This document shows, piece after piece, positions 53,592 to 62,058 of a stretch of 64,000 bases of DNA (positions are counted from its first letter, which is position 1; every line of letters starts with the position of its first letter). Made by a program: the position numbers and the translations under genes. Below the pieces are notes generated by a model. That model was not told the DNA's origin. It saw nothing but the letters and a program-made list of their open reading frames with translations, and searched no databases. This stretch comes from JAJNPS01 sp031378845. Its GTDB lineage: Bacteria; Pseudomonadota; Alphaproteobacteria; Rhodobacterales; Rhodobacteraceae. The stretch covers positions 62,001 to 126,000 of the forward strand of contig JANNES010000009.1 in NCBI GenBank assembly GCA_031378845.1, given 5' to 3'.

Positions 53592-55904
53592 CTACGGGCT
53601 GATCCCAAGCCCTTGCAGGGCTTTGGTATTTTGCCCGCGCAGCCGCTCTATCGCCTCGGCAAGATTGAGGTTGACGAAAAAGCCCCACAACAGGGGTGCA
53701 AGCAGCGCCCACCAATTGGTCAGGGGAACCGTTTGGAACAACGCAAGCCCCGACAGGGCCGCCAGAGCCGCAGCCGCAAACTGGGCCTCCCGATCCACCG
53801 CCTGCGCGTCCGCCCGCAGGGCCGCCACGCTGGTGTGCGTGGGGCTGGGCCGGACCGTGACATCAAAGGACCGGGTGCCCACACGCGTGCCATCGCCTCC
53901 GGCCAGATGTACGTTGATCGAAATCTCTCCGGGCCGGTCGAGCCTGAAGCGCGCCACCTCTGACGGGCCTTCGTTCGCCAGCCGCGTGGCCCCGACAGGT
54001 GTCTCGATTGTGGCAATCTCCCCCGCCGCCAGACCTTGGACATGCACTTCAAAGGCGCGCATCACCATTGGCATGGGGGGTGAAACGACCAGACGCAGCG
54101 CCGTCAATGCCGTTTCGGGCATCGCGGGGGGGCCAGCCTCTGGCGGCGCTGTGTGCAAGCGATCACGCAAGACAGCGCCCGCTTCTACAAGGGGTGCAAA
54201 TACGTTTTCGAAAGCGAAGGGCGGGGTCAGTCTGGCCGTGCGCGCTGCGGCTTCATAATCGGCATTCAGCGCGTCCAACCCATCGAGCGATTGCAACGGG
54301 TGATCGGCCATAGCCGCCAGAACCGCGTCGGTCTGCAGTTGGGCATCCACGACGCCCTTGGCAGCGGCGCCAGACGTCAGGCCGCGGAGATAGTCGTCCA
54401 GTTGCGGTTGCCGCGACACCGCCACACGCAGCAAATTCCGCATTGCGCCGCGAAGCCGCAGATAGCCATCGGCTGGCTGGGCAGGGTCGGGGGCTGCGAA
54501 CTGGGGCAGCAGGGCCGCCAACGGCGCCAGGGCTGCCATCGCAGCGGGATCGTGCCAACGAGACAAGGCCGACAACCCCGTGGTGGCATGGGCGGCAAGA
54601 TCGGCCAGAGCCTCGACTGCGGCGCGTTCGGCGTCCATGGCCGCCCCGTCAAGCAGGGCCTGCGGCTCATTCACCTTACGCGCGCCCAGACCGGTGGCAA
54701 CCTGGTCCAGTGACGATTTCCAGGCGGCAATCTCGGCGGTCGGAAACTCTTGCCCTTCGGGCAGTGCCGCCAAAGCCCGCAACAGCGGCGCGATCCGCTG
54801 GGCCATCGTCGCCCGCGCGGTATCTGCTGCAACCAGCCGCGCCTCGGTGTCCGTCTTGAGTGTGGCAGTCCTCGTGACGATGATTTCGGCCTTGGCACCA
54901 TCGACGACAAGGGCGTGAAGGTCGGCGATCTGGTCGCCGATTGCGGCGATGAGGGTGGGCTCCCCTTCGTTCGCAAGCCGTGCCTCGATGGTTTCGATCG
55001 CCTCTTGCGCTGACAGCCTTGCGCCGGCAAGGCCTTGCCGTGTCAGAAGGTTGTGCCGGATGTACCACCCCGCGCCAATCCCAAACGCAAGCAGCACAAA
55101 AATCGACATCAATCCGATCCGCGCCTGTGCGGTCACCGTGACCACGCGGGGCGACGTCAGTTGCGGCGCGTTGACGACCAACGTTCCCGACAAGGCGCCA
55201 AGGGGTGGCCAGCGACCGCCGCCTGCGCGATGGCTCAGCGTCAGGCTGCCTGTCGCCAGTGCTGCCAGCATGGCAGGGCCGCTCTGGGACACGGCGACCT
55301 GCACGCGCCCGCCTTCGCGACCGGGGGCGGTCAGCTGAACCGTGTCGCCAAAAGTCAGGGGTCCGACAGGCGGTTGACCTGCCACCGGGGCCATTGGCGT
55401 GATCAGTGGCGTCCACTGCCATGTTCCCCAAGGTTCAACCTGCAGGTTCCCCAAGTCCAGACTTGCCGGAAGGTCAATCTGACTGGACGCACGGCGCACC
55501 GCCAGCACCAGAGCGCAGCTCAGTGTGCCATCGGGCTGCGCCAGACCATAGGCGAGTTGCGCCTCGCCGGCGGGCAGTGCGCTCAAGGGCGAAAATTCCA
55601 GCCGCATTCTCCAGGTTCGGCTGTTGGGACCGCTTGGCATCAGGATCGGCGCCGATACCTCGACGCCAGCATGGCCAAAGGGCGGCAGGGTCCAGCACGG
55701 CGTCAGTGCTGCCAAATCCTGACCCGGAAGGGCGTTGATCAGAAGTTCGATGCAACCCGCGTCGGATCCCGTCCTGCATTCGACGATCGGCAGATCGCCT
55801 GTGCCGCCATCCGGGCGAACAGCGACAATCTGCGCGGGCACGACCGTCGCCCAAAGGATCAGGACTGCGATGGAATGAATAAGACCATGGCGGATCATGC
55901 GCAT
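53592..55904 (-). CDS. Large membrane protein with periplasmic N-domain and helical region
   Basis: The 770-residue protein starts with a signal peptide (MRMIRHGLIHSIAVLILWATVVPAQ), then a ~235-residue exported beta-rich domain with several cysteines. A membrane helix follows near 263-282 (IGLMSIFVLLAFGIGAGWYI), then a long Ala/Glu-rich helical region (about 290-600, with heptad-like SAQEAIETIEARLANEGE). An Ig-like beta domain (about 615-690) and two C-terminal hydrophobic helices (SGLALFQ, NWWALLAPLLWGFFVNL) complete it. It is the only minus-strand gene of the island, convergent with the protease and divergent from the EAD-trypsin gene. It could link envelope sensing to the cytoplasmic NTPases. 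No family recognised. Confidence 0.75.
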   Translation of the reverse strand: MRMIRHGLIHSIAVLILWATVVPAQIVAVRPDGGTGDLPIVECRTGSDAGCIELLINALPGQDLAALTPCWTLPPFGHAGVEVSAPILMPSGPNSRTWRMRLEFSPLSALPAGEAQLAYGLAQPDGTLSCALVLAVRRASSQIDLPASLDLGNLQVEPWGTWQWTPLITPMAPVAGQPPVGPLTFGDTVQLTAPGREGGRVQVAVSQSGPAMLAALATGSLTLSHRAGGGRWPPLGALSGTLVVNAPQLTSPRVVTVTAQARIGLMSIFVLLAFGIGAGWYIRHNLLTRQGLAGARLSAQEAIETIEARLANEGEPTLIAAIGDQIADLHALVVDGAKAEIIVTRTATLKTDTEARLVAADTARATMAQRIAPLLRALAALPEGQEFPTAEIAAWKSSLDQVATGLGARKVNEPQALLDGAAMDAERAAVEALADLAAHATTGLSALSRWHDPAAMAALAPLAALLPQFAAPDPAQPADGYLRLRGAMRNLLRVAVSRQPQLDDYLRGLTSGAAAKGVVDAQLQTDAVLAAMADHPLQSLDGLDALNADYEAAARTARLTPPFAFENVFAPLVEAGAVLRDRLHTAPPEAGPPAMPETALTALRLVVSPPMPMVMRAFEVHVQGLAAGEIATIETPVGATRLANEGPSEVARFRLDRPGEISINVHLAGGDGTRVGTRSFDVTVRPSPTHTSVAALRADAQAVDREAQFAAAALAALSGLALFQTVPLTNWWALLAPLLWGFFVNLNLAEAIERLRGQNTKALQGLGISP

Positions 55905-56006
55905 GATTGGCAGCCCTTTATGCAAAGCCAAATTTGTGCTAATACAACTTGAAGACGTATTTTTCAGATTCAATTTCTCTGCGCACGATACTCGGGAGGT
56001 CAGGTT
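55905..56006. promoter_or_regulatory. Divergent intergenic region between the membrane protein and the EAD operon
   Basis: This 102-base A/T-rich gap separates two divergent starts and must hold both promoters. CGGGAGG (55993-55999) is the ribosome site of the EAD-trypsin gene; AAAGGG serves the membrane protein. No convincing -35/-10 pair could be fixed. Confidence 0.5.
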
Positions 56007-57101
56007 TTGGCCAATCAAAAGTTAGAACTGCATCGGGCCCTGCTGAGCGCTTTTCCCAGCCGCGGCAAGTTTGCGATGCTGCTGGGGCAACGTTTTGACG
56101 TCGACTATGATGTGCTTACGCCGCAAGATACGCTGGATGTGGAATACTGGACGGTTGTGGAACAGGTTGCGGCCGAAGGCTGGATGACCGACCTTTCTCG
56201 CGCCGCCTTTGAGGCAGTGCCGCGCAACGAGCTAATGGCAAACCTGGCGGTGAAGCTTGGTATCACGGCCTTGCATGGCATCGCTGTTCCGGGGGCGGGC
56301 GCTGTCGTGGCAAGCGCACCGGTACTGGAGCGCATGGTGCGCGACCGCAGTGACCTGGTCGACCTGCCGGGCTTTCTGGCGCAACTTTCGGCGTTGGAGG
56401 GCCAGACCTGCCGCATCGAAAGCGTGACGGGGGCGAGGCTCAAACCAATTGGTACCGGATTTCTGGTGGGGCCGGATCTGGTGCTGACCAACCATCATGT
56501 CATCGAGCCGATGCTGACGGGCGGATCGACCGCGCAATGCCGTTTCGATTATCTGACCGATGCGGCCGGGATCGAGGTCCGACGTGGCGTCGAAGCGCCC
56601 CTTGCGGCCGATTGGCATGTGATTTCTCGACCCCACGACTGTGCCGATGTGTCACTTGACGACACCGCCCTGCCGGCACCCGACAACCTGGATTTTGCGT
56701 TGATGCGGCTCGCAACGCCGGTGGGCGACACCGCGCGGCAAGGAGATCTTGGCCCCGACAATCCAGCCCGGGGATGGATCGCGATTGACCCGTTACTGAC
56801 TGCGGTCCAAGGGGACGATCTGTTCATCTTGCAGCACCCCCTGGGGGCACCCCTCAAACTGGGGATCGGGCGGGTGACGAAGGACAAGGGCCAGGGATTG
56901 CGCCTGCAGCATGATGTGACCACCGAGCCGGGCTCGTCGGGGTCACCGGTGTTCAACCGGCATCTCAGCCTTGTGGCGTTGCACCATGTCGGCGACCCAA
57001 ACAGCTTTCGCAACGCCGCCTTTAATCAGGCGGTGCCGATGGCGCGCATCGTAAGCTACCTCGCGGGCAAAGTTGCTCCGTTCTGGGAGGCAAGGCCATG
57101 A
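56007..57101 (+). CDS. EAD1-like domain fused to trypsin-like protease
   Basis: The 364-residue protein starts at TTG 56007, seven bases after GGGAGG. Residues 5-85 (HRALLSAFPSRGKFAMLLGQ, then LDVEYWTVVEQVAAEGWMTDLSRAA) have the pattern of the death-like effector-associated domain EAD1. A trypsin-like domain follows, with His164 (LTNHHVIEP), Asp229 (LDFALMRL) and Ser311 (TTEPGSSGSPVFN). In the known EAD systems such domains recruit effectors to an NTPase platform by homotypic contact. The gene after it carries the matching domain. Cytoplasmic. ATGA overlap with the next gene. Confidence 0.82.
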   Translation: MANQKLELHRALLSAFPSRGKFAMLLGQRFDVDYDVLTPQDTLDVEYWTVVEQVAAEGWMTDLSRAAFEAVPRNELMANLAVKLGITALHGIAVPGAGAVVASAPVLERMVRDRSDLVDLPGFLAQLSALEGQTCRIESVTGARLKPIGTGFLVGPDLVLTNHHVIEPMLTGGSTAQCRFDYLTDAAGIEVRRGVEAPLAADWHVISRPHDCADVSLDDTALPAPDNLDFALMRLATPVGDTARQGDLGPDNPARGWIAIDPLLTAVQGDDLFILQHPLGAPLKLGIGRVTKDKGQGLRLQHDVTTEPGSSGSPVFNRHLSLVALHHVGDPNSFRNAAFNQAVPMARIVSYLAGKVAPFWEARP

Positions 57102-58144
57102 AACTGACCCCTGCCGAGACAACAGCGATGCTGAACGCGCTTGTCGCAGCATTCCCCAATCGTGGGAAAATGCGGATATTGCTGGCCAATCCTCCGGTCG
57201 CACGAAACGTCGATCTGATCGCCAGCCCCGGCACGATTGATGTCGAATACTTCCAGATTGTGCAGGCGGCCAATGATCAAGGCTGGATCGACACGTTGTT
57301 CATCGCTTTGCGCGGGATGGATCCCGTCAACCCCGCACTGATCGCGCTGATGGACGGCTTTGTCGGCATGCGGCCCCCGGCCGCCGTTCAGCCGCATCTG
57401 GAACTTGTGCTTGATGGGACGCCATTTGTGAACCAGCACCCGCTGCGCACAGCACTTCAGGCGATGACGCAGCCAATGGGTGGGCCGAAGGTTCTGAACG
57501 TGACGGGCGAACGCGCCGCCGGCAAAAGCTACAGTCAGTACCTGATTGCGCATGTCGCGCGCCATGCAGGGGCAGAAGTCTACATCGCCCCGACGCTCGA
57601 GACGACGACGACAGCGCGCGACGTCGTCGAGGACCTGGCGCTGTTCCTGGACCTTGGCCCAGTGCCGATCCCGCCAGATCAACCACAAGACACTACCGCC
57701 ATCAGCCGCATGGTGCGCTGGCTGGCCGCAACGGGACGCAAATTGCAAACCGATTGGTGGCTTGTCTTTGACGGTTTTGACAGCCCGAAAGTCGACGATA
57801 GCGTCGTCATGCTGATGTCGGGCCTCGCGCAGTCGATCGGCGTCGGACAGCCTGAACGCCTGCGCCTGTTTTTGCTGGCCTGGGATCGCGCGATTTCCGG
57901 GCCGCCGCCCGGGCGGGTGTTCGAGCAGGGGTTGCTGGCCTTTGATCGCGGTCATCTGAAAGCCTATGTTGATGAGCTTGTCTTGCAATTTTCGATGCCT
58001 TCCGATTTTGCCAGCACCGACGAAATTGTCGCCCTATGCTATGAGGGTTGGGACGCCGCGACCGATCCACTCGACCGTGCGACCACGCTGACGCGGCGCA
58101 TCCAGAAGGTCGCAGAGGCCGCAATCGCCGGGCGCAAGCCATGA
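57098..58144 (+). CDS. EAD1-like domain fused to P-loop NTPase
   Basis: The 348-residue protein repeats the EAD1-like pattern at its N-terminus (AMLNALVAAFPNRGKMRILLA, then IDVEYFQIVQAANDQGWIDTLFIAL), clearly related to the preceding protein. After residue 125 there is a P-loop domain with Walker A GERAAGKS (137-144) and Walker B WWLVFDGFD (Asp225, Asp228). It is shorter than typical STAND proteins and lacks a repeat tail, so it may be an adaptor ATPase. It overlaps its neighbours by four bases on both sides, so a fixed three-gene module is translated together. Confidence 0.82.
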   Translation: MKLTPAETTAMLNALVAAFPNRGKMRILLANPPVARNVDLIASPGTIDVEYFQIVQAANDQGWIDTLFIALRGMDPVNPALIALMDGFVGMRPPAAVQPHLELVLDGTPFVNQHPLRTALQAMTQPMGGPKVLNVTGERAAGKSYSQYLIAHVARHAGAEVYIAPTLETTTTARDVVEDLALFLDLGPVPIPPDQPQDTTAISRMVRWLAATGRKLQTDWWLVFDGFDSPKVDDSVVMLMSGLAQSIGVGQPERLRLFLLAWDRAISGPPPGRVFEQGLLAFDRGHLKAYVDELVLQFSMPSDFASTDEIVALCYEGWDAATDPLDRATTLTRRIQKVAEAAIAGRKP

Positions 58145-60915
58145 TCGATCTGCGCAAGGCACTGTCCGAAATTTCCTATTTGCCGACCGGCACGGAGCCA
58201 GGAGAAGACAGCCCCTGGATCGCAGCCGCATCTGTTCTGGCGCAGTTTGATCCGCTGACGCTGAATTCCACGGCGGGGCTGGTCGATCCATCGTCACCGG
58301 CCATGACAGACCTGCTTGAGGCCAGCGTGGCCAGTCTTGCAGAGCGCAAGGCGCGGCGGCTAAAGTCAGGCATACGCAGACGTGCGCTGCAGCGGCTGCA
58401 CACATCCGACGCCATGCGCGCTGCACTGGCGCTGAACACCGGACCAGATACGCCAACGCAAGCTGCCTTTGCTGCGATCCTTGAGGGGCCAGTCGCGGTG
58501 CAAGCATTGCTGGACGTCGACGATCCTGTGGTTCTTGCCGGTCTGACAGAGGCGTTGGGGTGGGTCGATGGCATTTTGCCCGGTCTGCCGCCCGCTGAAC
58601 GCGCGTCCGAACGGCTGGCAAGGGCGCGGCTCGTCGCACCCCTGCGCAAACTGGTCGGCAGCCATTTTGCGGGGCGCGAAGACATTCTCAAGCAGATCAG
58701 CGACCACCTCGCGCTGGCCCCGCCCGACCAGATCTTGATGCTGCAAGGACCCGGCGGGGTCGGCAAGTCCACGGTGCTGGCAAAGTTCATCCTTGATGCA
58801 CTGGACAAGACGGAACATGCGCCGACGGTCATCTGGTTGAACCTTGATAACCCCGAGCTTGTCATCGACGACCCGTTCACGCTTTTGCAAGAGGCGGGGC
58901 GACAGTTGCGCGCGCAGCACCCCAAGCTTGGGGGACGGTTGGACGAATTGCGCAACGTCATTGCGTCCTTGCAACGCCGCAGCCGGTCCGTCGCGGAGCT
59001 TGAATCCGTGGCCGGGGGCGCGGTGGACTGGAACGCGGTGCGCAGCATCGCGAGCGAGGTCGTGGCGGCGGTGCCGGACACTTCAGCGATCTTGCTTGTG
59101 ATCGACACGTTCGAAGAAGCGCAGTTTACCGGACATTCTGCGGTGCAACGTTTGCTGCAGCTTGTGCACAGCCTGCAAGACGGGAATCCAAGGCTCAAGG
59201 TCGTGATCGCGGGGCGGGTGGCCGAACCGATGTTCCAAGAGCGCGCGTTGCCGATTACCGCGCTGGAGCCGGTGTCGGCGCGCGCGGTGCTGGAAAAGGT
59301 TTCGGGAATGCCCACGCTGCCGGATGCGCTGGTCGACCAAATCTATCGCATTACCGAAGGAAATCCGCTGGCCACGCATCTGGCGGGGCGTGTGCTGGCC
59401 ACCGAAGGTGCGGATGCCTTTGGCGCGGGGACAGACTTCACGGACCTGCTTGGGCAGATCCGCACGGAACAGGTGCAGGCCCGGCTTTATGGTCGGGTCT
59501 TGGGCCACATCCATGACGACGAGATCCGCAGGCTTGCCTATCCCGGTCTCACGGTGCGCCGGATCACGCCTGAGGTTCTTTATGATGTTCTGGCGGGGCC
59601 GTGCCGGGTCAACGTACCTGACCTGGCTGAGGCCTATCGTCTCTTTGGCCTTTTTGAACGCGAAGTGGCGCTGGTCGAGCGTGATCCTCAGGACGGCGCG
59701 CTGCGGCATCGTGCGGATGTGCGCCGGATCATGCTGCGCGACCTGCGCGCCGATCAGCCTGACCTGACAACCGAAATTGATGAGGCAGCAATCATCCACT
59801 ATCGCGGTCAGTCCGGTCTGATCGCGCGCGCCGAAGAGATCTACCACATGCTTGCGCATGGCGTATCTGCTGCAGAGGTGGACGCGCGTTGGGAGCTGGG
59901 GCTGGAGCCTTATCTTGCCCCCGCTCTGGAAGAACTGCCGCCTGTCGCACAGGTTTACTTGTCTTCCAAACTGCGGCTTGATCTGCGACCGGAACTTCAG
60001 GCCGCCGCCGATCAGGACAGCTGGGAAGCAATCACCGAACAGACAACGCGTGCCTTGATGCGCGACGGCTTGGCAGAACAGGCGCTGGGCGTGTTGCACC
60101 AGAGGTGCGCGCGCAAAGCCGGCTCGAAGCTTTACCTGACCGAGGCCGAAGTGCTGCATATGCTGGGCCGCCGCCGCCAAGCGCTTGTCCTGCTGGTTGA
60201 GGCCAAGAAAAGTGCGGTTCAAGCAGGCGAAAGGGTTTTGCTGGTGCGCCTTGGCTTGCTTGGCGCGTTGATGCACGAGGGGGCCGGGTCGCTGGCAAAG
60301 GCCGCCGTAGAAGCCAAGGCTGCCTTTGACATTGCGGAGCTGACGCAAAACGCGATGGTGCGGCTCAGATGTATCGTGGCGCTGCTGCGGCTTCACCGCA
60401 AGGTGCGCAATATGCCGGGTCCCGCACCTGCCGCCCTTGTCTTTGCGGCGGAAGGTCTGATCGAAGATGTCGGCCAGAGTGCGCTGTTCGACACCCCCGG
60501 ACTGTTGCGCGACCTCGCCGCAGAACTCGGGATGCGCAACCCGCGTCTGCTTGCCACTGCGCTGAGTGTCACCGGGTCCTATGTCGAGTTGCCGCCGATC
60601 GCGGTGCAACATGTCAAGGCCGTGTCTGGGGCGGCGGGTCTGGTGTCTGACCCGCGCGCGAAGGCCTATCTTCTGGAGCACCCCGTGACCCTGTCCGGGC
60701 GGCTGGACGCGATGACGTTGATCAATGCCGTGCAGGCGCCAGAGGCACGTTTTGCGGCGACCGTGCTGGTCACGGACCTCTTGACGCTCGAAACTGATGC
60801 GGCCCGCGGGCGGCTGGCCAGCCGCACGATGCAGAGCTTGCGCAAGCCCTGGCGCGAAAGCGACGCCGTGGATGGCAAGGCGGGCTGGGACGCCAAATTG
60901 CGCGAAGCATTTTGA
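58141..60915 (+). CDS. STAND-type NTPase with helical-repeat C-terminus
   Basis: The 924-residue protein has an N-terminal ~165-residue helical region of unknown type, then LVGSHFAGREDILKQI leading to Walker A GPGGVGKS (203-210), Walker B AILLVIDTFEE (Asp322), a sensor-like KVVIAGR and the STAND motif ITEGNPLATHLAGR. The last ~450 residues are TPR-like helices suited to sensing or oligomerisation. STAND NTPases act as signal-triggered switches in bacterial immunity and conflict systems. ATG 58141 overlaps the preceding stop. The frame is open further upstream but inside the neighbour. Last gene of the island. Confidence 0.85.
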   Translation: MIDLRKALSEISYLPTGTEPGEDSPWIAAASVLAQFDPLTLNSTAGLVDPSSPAMTDLLEASVASLAERKARRLKSGIRRRALQRLHTSDAMRAALALNTGPDTPTQAAFAAILEGPVAVQALLDVDDPVVLAGLTEALGWVDGILPGLPPAERASERLARARLVAPLRKLVGSHFAGREDILKQISDHLALAPPDQILMLQGPGGVGKSTVLAKFILDALDKTEHAPTVIWLNLDNPELVIDDPFTLLQEAGRQLRAQHPKLGGRLDELRNVIASLQRRSRSVAELESVAGGAVDWNAVRSIASEVVAAVPDTSAILLVIDTFEEAQFTGHSAVQRLLQLVHSLQDGNPRLKVVIAGRVAEPMFQERALPITALEPVSARAVLEKVSGMPTLPDALVDQIYRITEGNPLATHLAGRVLATEGADAFGAGTDFTDLLGQIRTEQVQARLYGRVLGHIHDDEIRRLAYPGLTVRRITPEVLYDVLAGPCRVNVPDLAEAYRLFGLFEREVALVERDPQDGALRHRADVRRIMLRDLRADQPDLTTEIDEAAIIHYRGQSGLIARAEEIYHMLAHGVSAAEVDARWELGLEPYLAPALEELPPVAQVYLSSKLRLDLRPELQAAADQDSWEAITEQTTRALMRDGLAEQALGVLHQRCARKAGSKLYLTEAEVLHMLGRRRQALVLLVEAKKSAVQAGERVLLVRLGLLGALMHEGAGSLAKAAVEAKAAFDIAELTQNAMVRLRCIVALLRLHRKVRNMPGPAPAALVFAAEGLIEDVGQSALFDTPGLLRDLAAELGMRNPRLLATALSVTGSYVELPPIAVQHVKAVSGAAGLVSDPRAKAYLLEHPVTLSGRLDAMTLINAVQAPEARFAATVLVTDLLTLETDAARGRLASRTMQSLRKPWRESDAVDGKAGWDAKLREAF

Positions 60916-60979
60916 CCGGCGACAGGTCGCGAAGGCGGTCAGTGACAATTCCCGTGGCGCCGCGGCGACGTGACGTCAT

Positions 60980-61150
60980 GTGCCCGCGGTCATGCCGGCT
61001 GCGATTGTCCAGATGCAAATGGTGCGCGTGATCGAGGGGCGGGTGCCAGGGGATCAGGTGATCCTGGTGGGCGACTTGGCGCTGGAGCGGGACTGGTGTG
61101 CTGCAGGGCAACTGGCGGGGTATGTGTCCGCGGAGCGGTCTTTCGGGTGA
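60980..61150 (+). pseudogene. 3' fragment of a gene related to 31705-32325
   Basis: The frame ending with TGA at 61148-61150 encodes GRVPGDQVILVGDLALERD and AGQLAGYVSAERSFG, 27/37 identical by hand count to the C-terminus of the HNGGPS-type protein before the island. The N-terminal ~165 residues are missing. Differences concentrate at third codon positions, so it diverged as a functional gene before being truncated. It marks the right edge of the island. Confidence 0.75.
61037..61147. repeat. Right copy of the island-flanking repeat
   Basis: Aligns ungapped with 32176-32286 in the same orientation, 28,861 bases apart. The two are about three-quarters identical, so this is not a fresh target-site duplication. 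Confidence 0.8.
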
Positions 61151-61171
61151 GGGGGGGTGTCAAGCCGACAT

Positions 61172-61681
61172 TCACTTGGTAACAGTCACAAGGGTCCACA
61201 TCCCCAACATGTAGTGGCCCGCGATGTTGCAATAAATCATGTAGGTTCCGGGTTTCACCGTAAGGGTCACAGCCCCGGACTGCCCTGGACCTAGTTCGGA
61301 CAGTTTGCCGCGAAGTCCGGCGCCGTCTTCGTCAACTTCCATGCTGTCCATCGAGTAGGGCAAAGGTTGCTTTGGATCCCTTATCCTCGCAATGACCATT
61401 TCATGGACCAGTTCAGATGAATCATTCACGGCCTGAAACGTCACCTCGCCCGGGGGGATCGTCGCGGGGTCAGCCGTGATGCTCATGGTCATCATGGCCA
61501 TGTCGGCATCTTTCATGGCCATTCCCATCGGCTTGGCCGTTTCCATGGTGTCCAGAGCTGTTGCGCCTATATCCAAAAGCGAAACCTTGACGATGGTTCT
61601 TGCACCCGCCGCTCGACCAAAGGCCAGGGCCGGAAGTGTGCTCGCAGCCAAAGAAATCATCAAGCGTCTGGAAAATAACAT
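61172..61681 (-). CDS. Exported cupredoxin-like blue-copper protein
   Basis: The 169-residue protein has a signal peptide (RRLMISLAASTLPALAFGRAAG) and a C-terminal cupredoxin domain. Type 1 copper ligands are visible: His93 (ELVHEMVI), Cys151, His156 and Met161 (MIYCNIAGHYMLGM, spacing C-x4-H-x4-M). A Met-rich stretch (residues 46-66, TMETAKPMGMAMKDADMAMM) may bind Cu(I). It lies next to the island on the opposite strand. It could carry electrons or deliver copper; a link to the copper-dependent tyrosinase is possible but not shown. GGGGGAC precedes ATG 61681. Confidence 0.88.
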   Translation of the reverse strand: MLFSRRLMISLAASTLPALAFGRAAGARTIVKVSLLDIGATALDTMETAKPMGMAMKDADMAMMTMSITADPATIPPGEVTFQAVNDSSELVHEMVIARIRDPKQPLPYSMDSMEVDEDGAGLRGKLSELGPGQSGAVTLTVKPGTYMIYCNIAGHYMLGMWTLVTVTK

Positions 61682-62058
61682 CTCTTGTCCCCCCTAAATA
61701 TAATCTTTCCAAAAGTCGAAGTAATCTCAAATCTTTTCACAAACTGGCCATGAGACCAAGGGTTTTCCGAAAGATCCGAGCCATCCGGCGTAATCTGCGC
61801 TGGCACTGACCTGCTAGTGACATCACGACAGCTCGTGCTTGGGAAATTTTGCTGCGAGTATGAGACGTTGCCACCGCATGCGGCGTTCGGCGGACACATA
61901 TGTCAAAGTGCCCAAGTTTTTGTGTGACGCCGGGCAAGGCGACTATCCAACCCGGAAGGATGGCCGCATTGACGGGCAAAGTGAAAACCTCGGTCTCAGT
62001 CACGCAGAAAAAAAAGCGGCCCCTCACGGAGCCGCCAAGCGCCGACTGTCGCGAAAAA
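61682..62058. other. Intergenic region between cupredoxin and carD genes
   Basis: About 377 bases with no believable gene. The part next to the cupredoxin start is A/T-rich and probably holds its promoter. The part next to carD holds the carD terminator. Frames seen here (e.g. 61737-62114 minus) have no protein-like features. Confidence 0.6.
62007..62036 (-). terminator. Rho-independent terminator of carD
   Basis: On the minus strand GGCGGCTCC-GTGA-GGGGCCGC folds into a G/C-rich stem and is followed by TTTTTTTT, about 23 bases after the carD stop. Confidence 0.85.

Noticed and set aside
59083..60948. Minus-strand frame of 621 residues opposite the STAND NTPase
   Set aside because: Same shadow pattern; the plus strand shows Walker motifs and STAND signatures.
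32326..61171. Integrase, transposase, tRNA or phage structural genes that would make the island a prophage or ICE
   Set aside because: No such gene or tRNA-like sequence was seen; the large paralogs show no tail, baseplate or portal motifs that I recognise.
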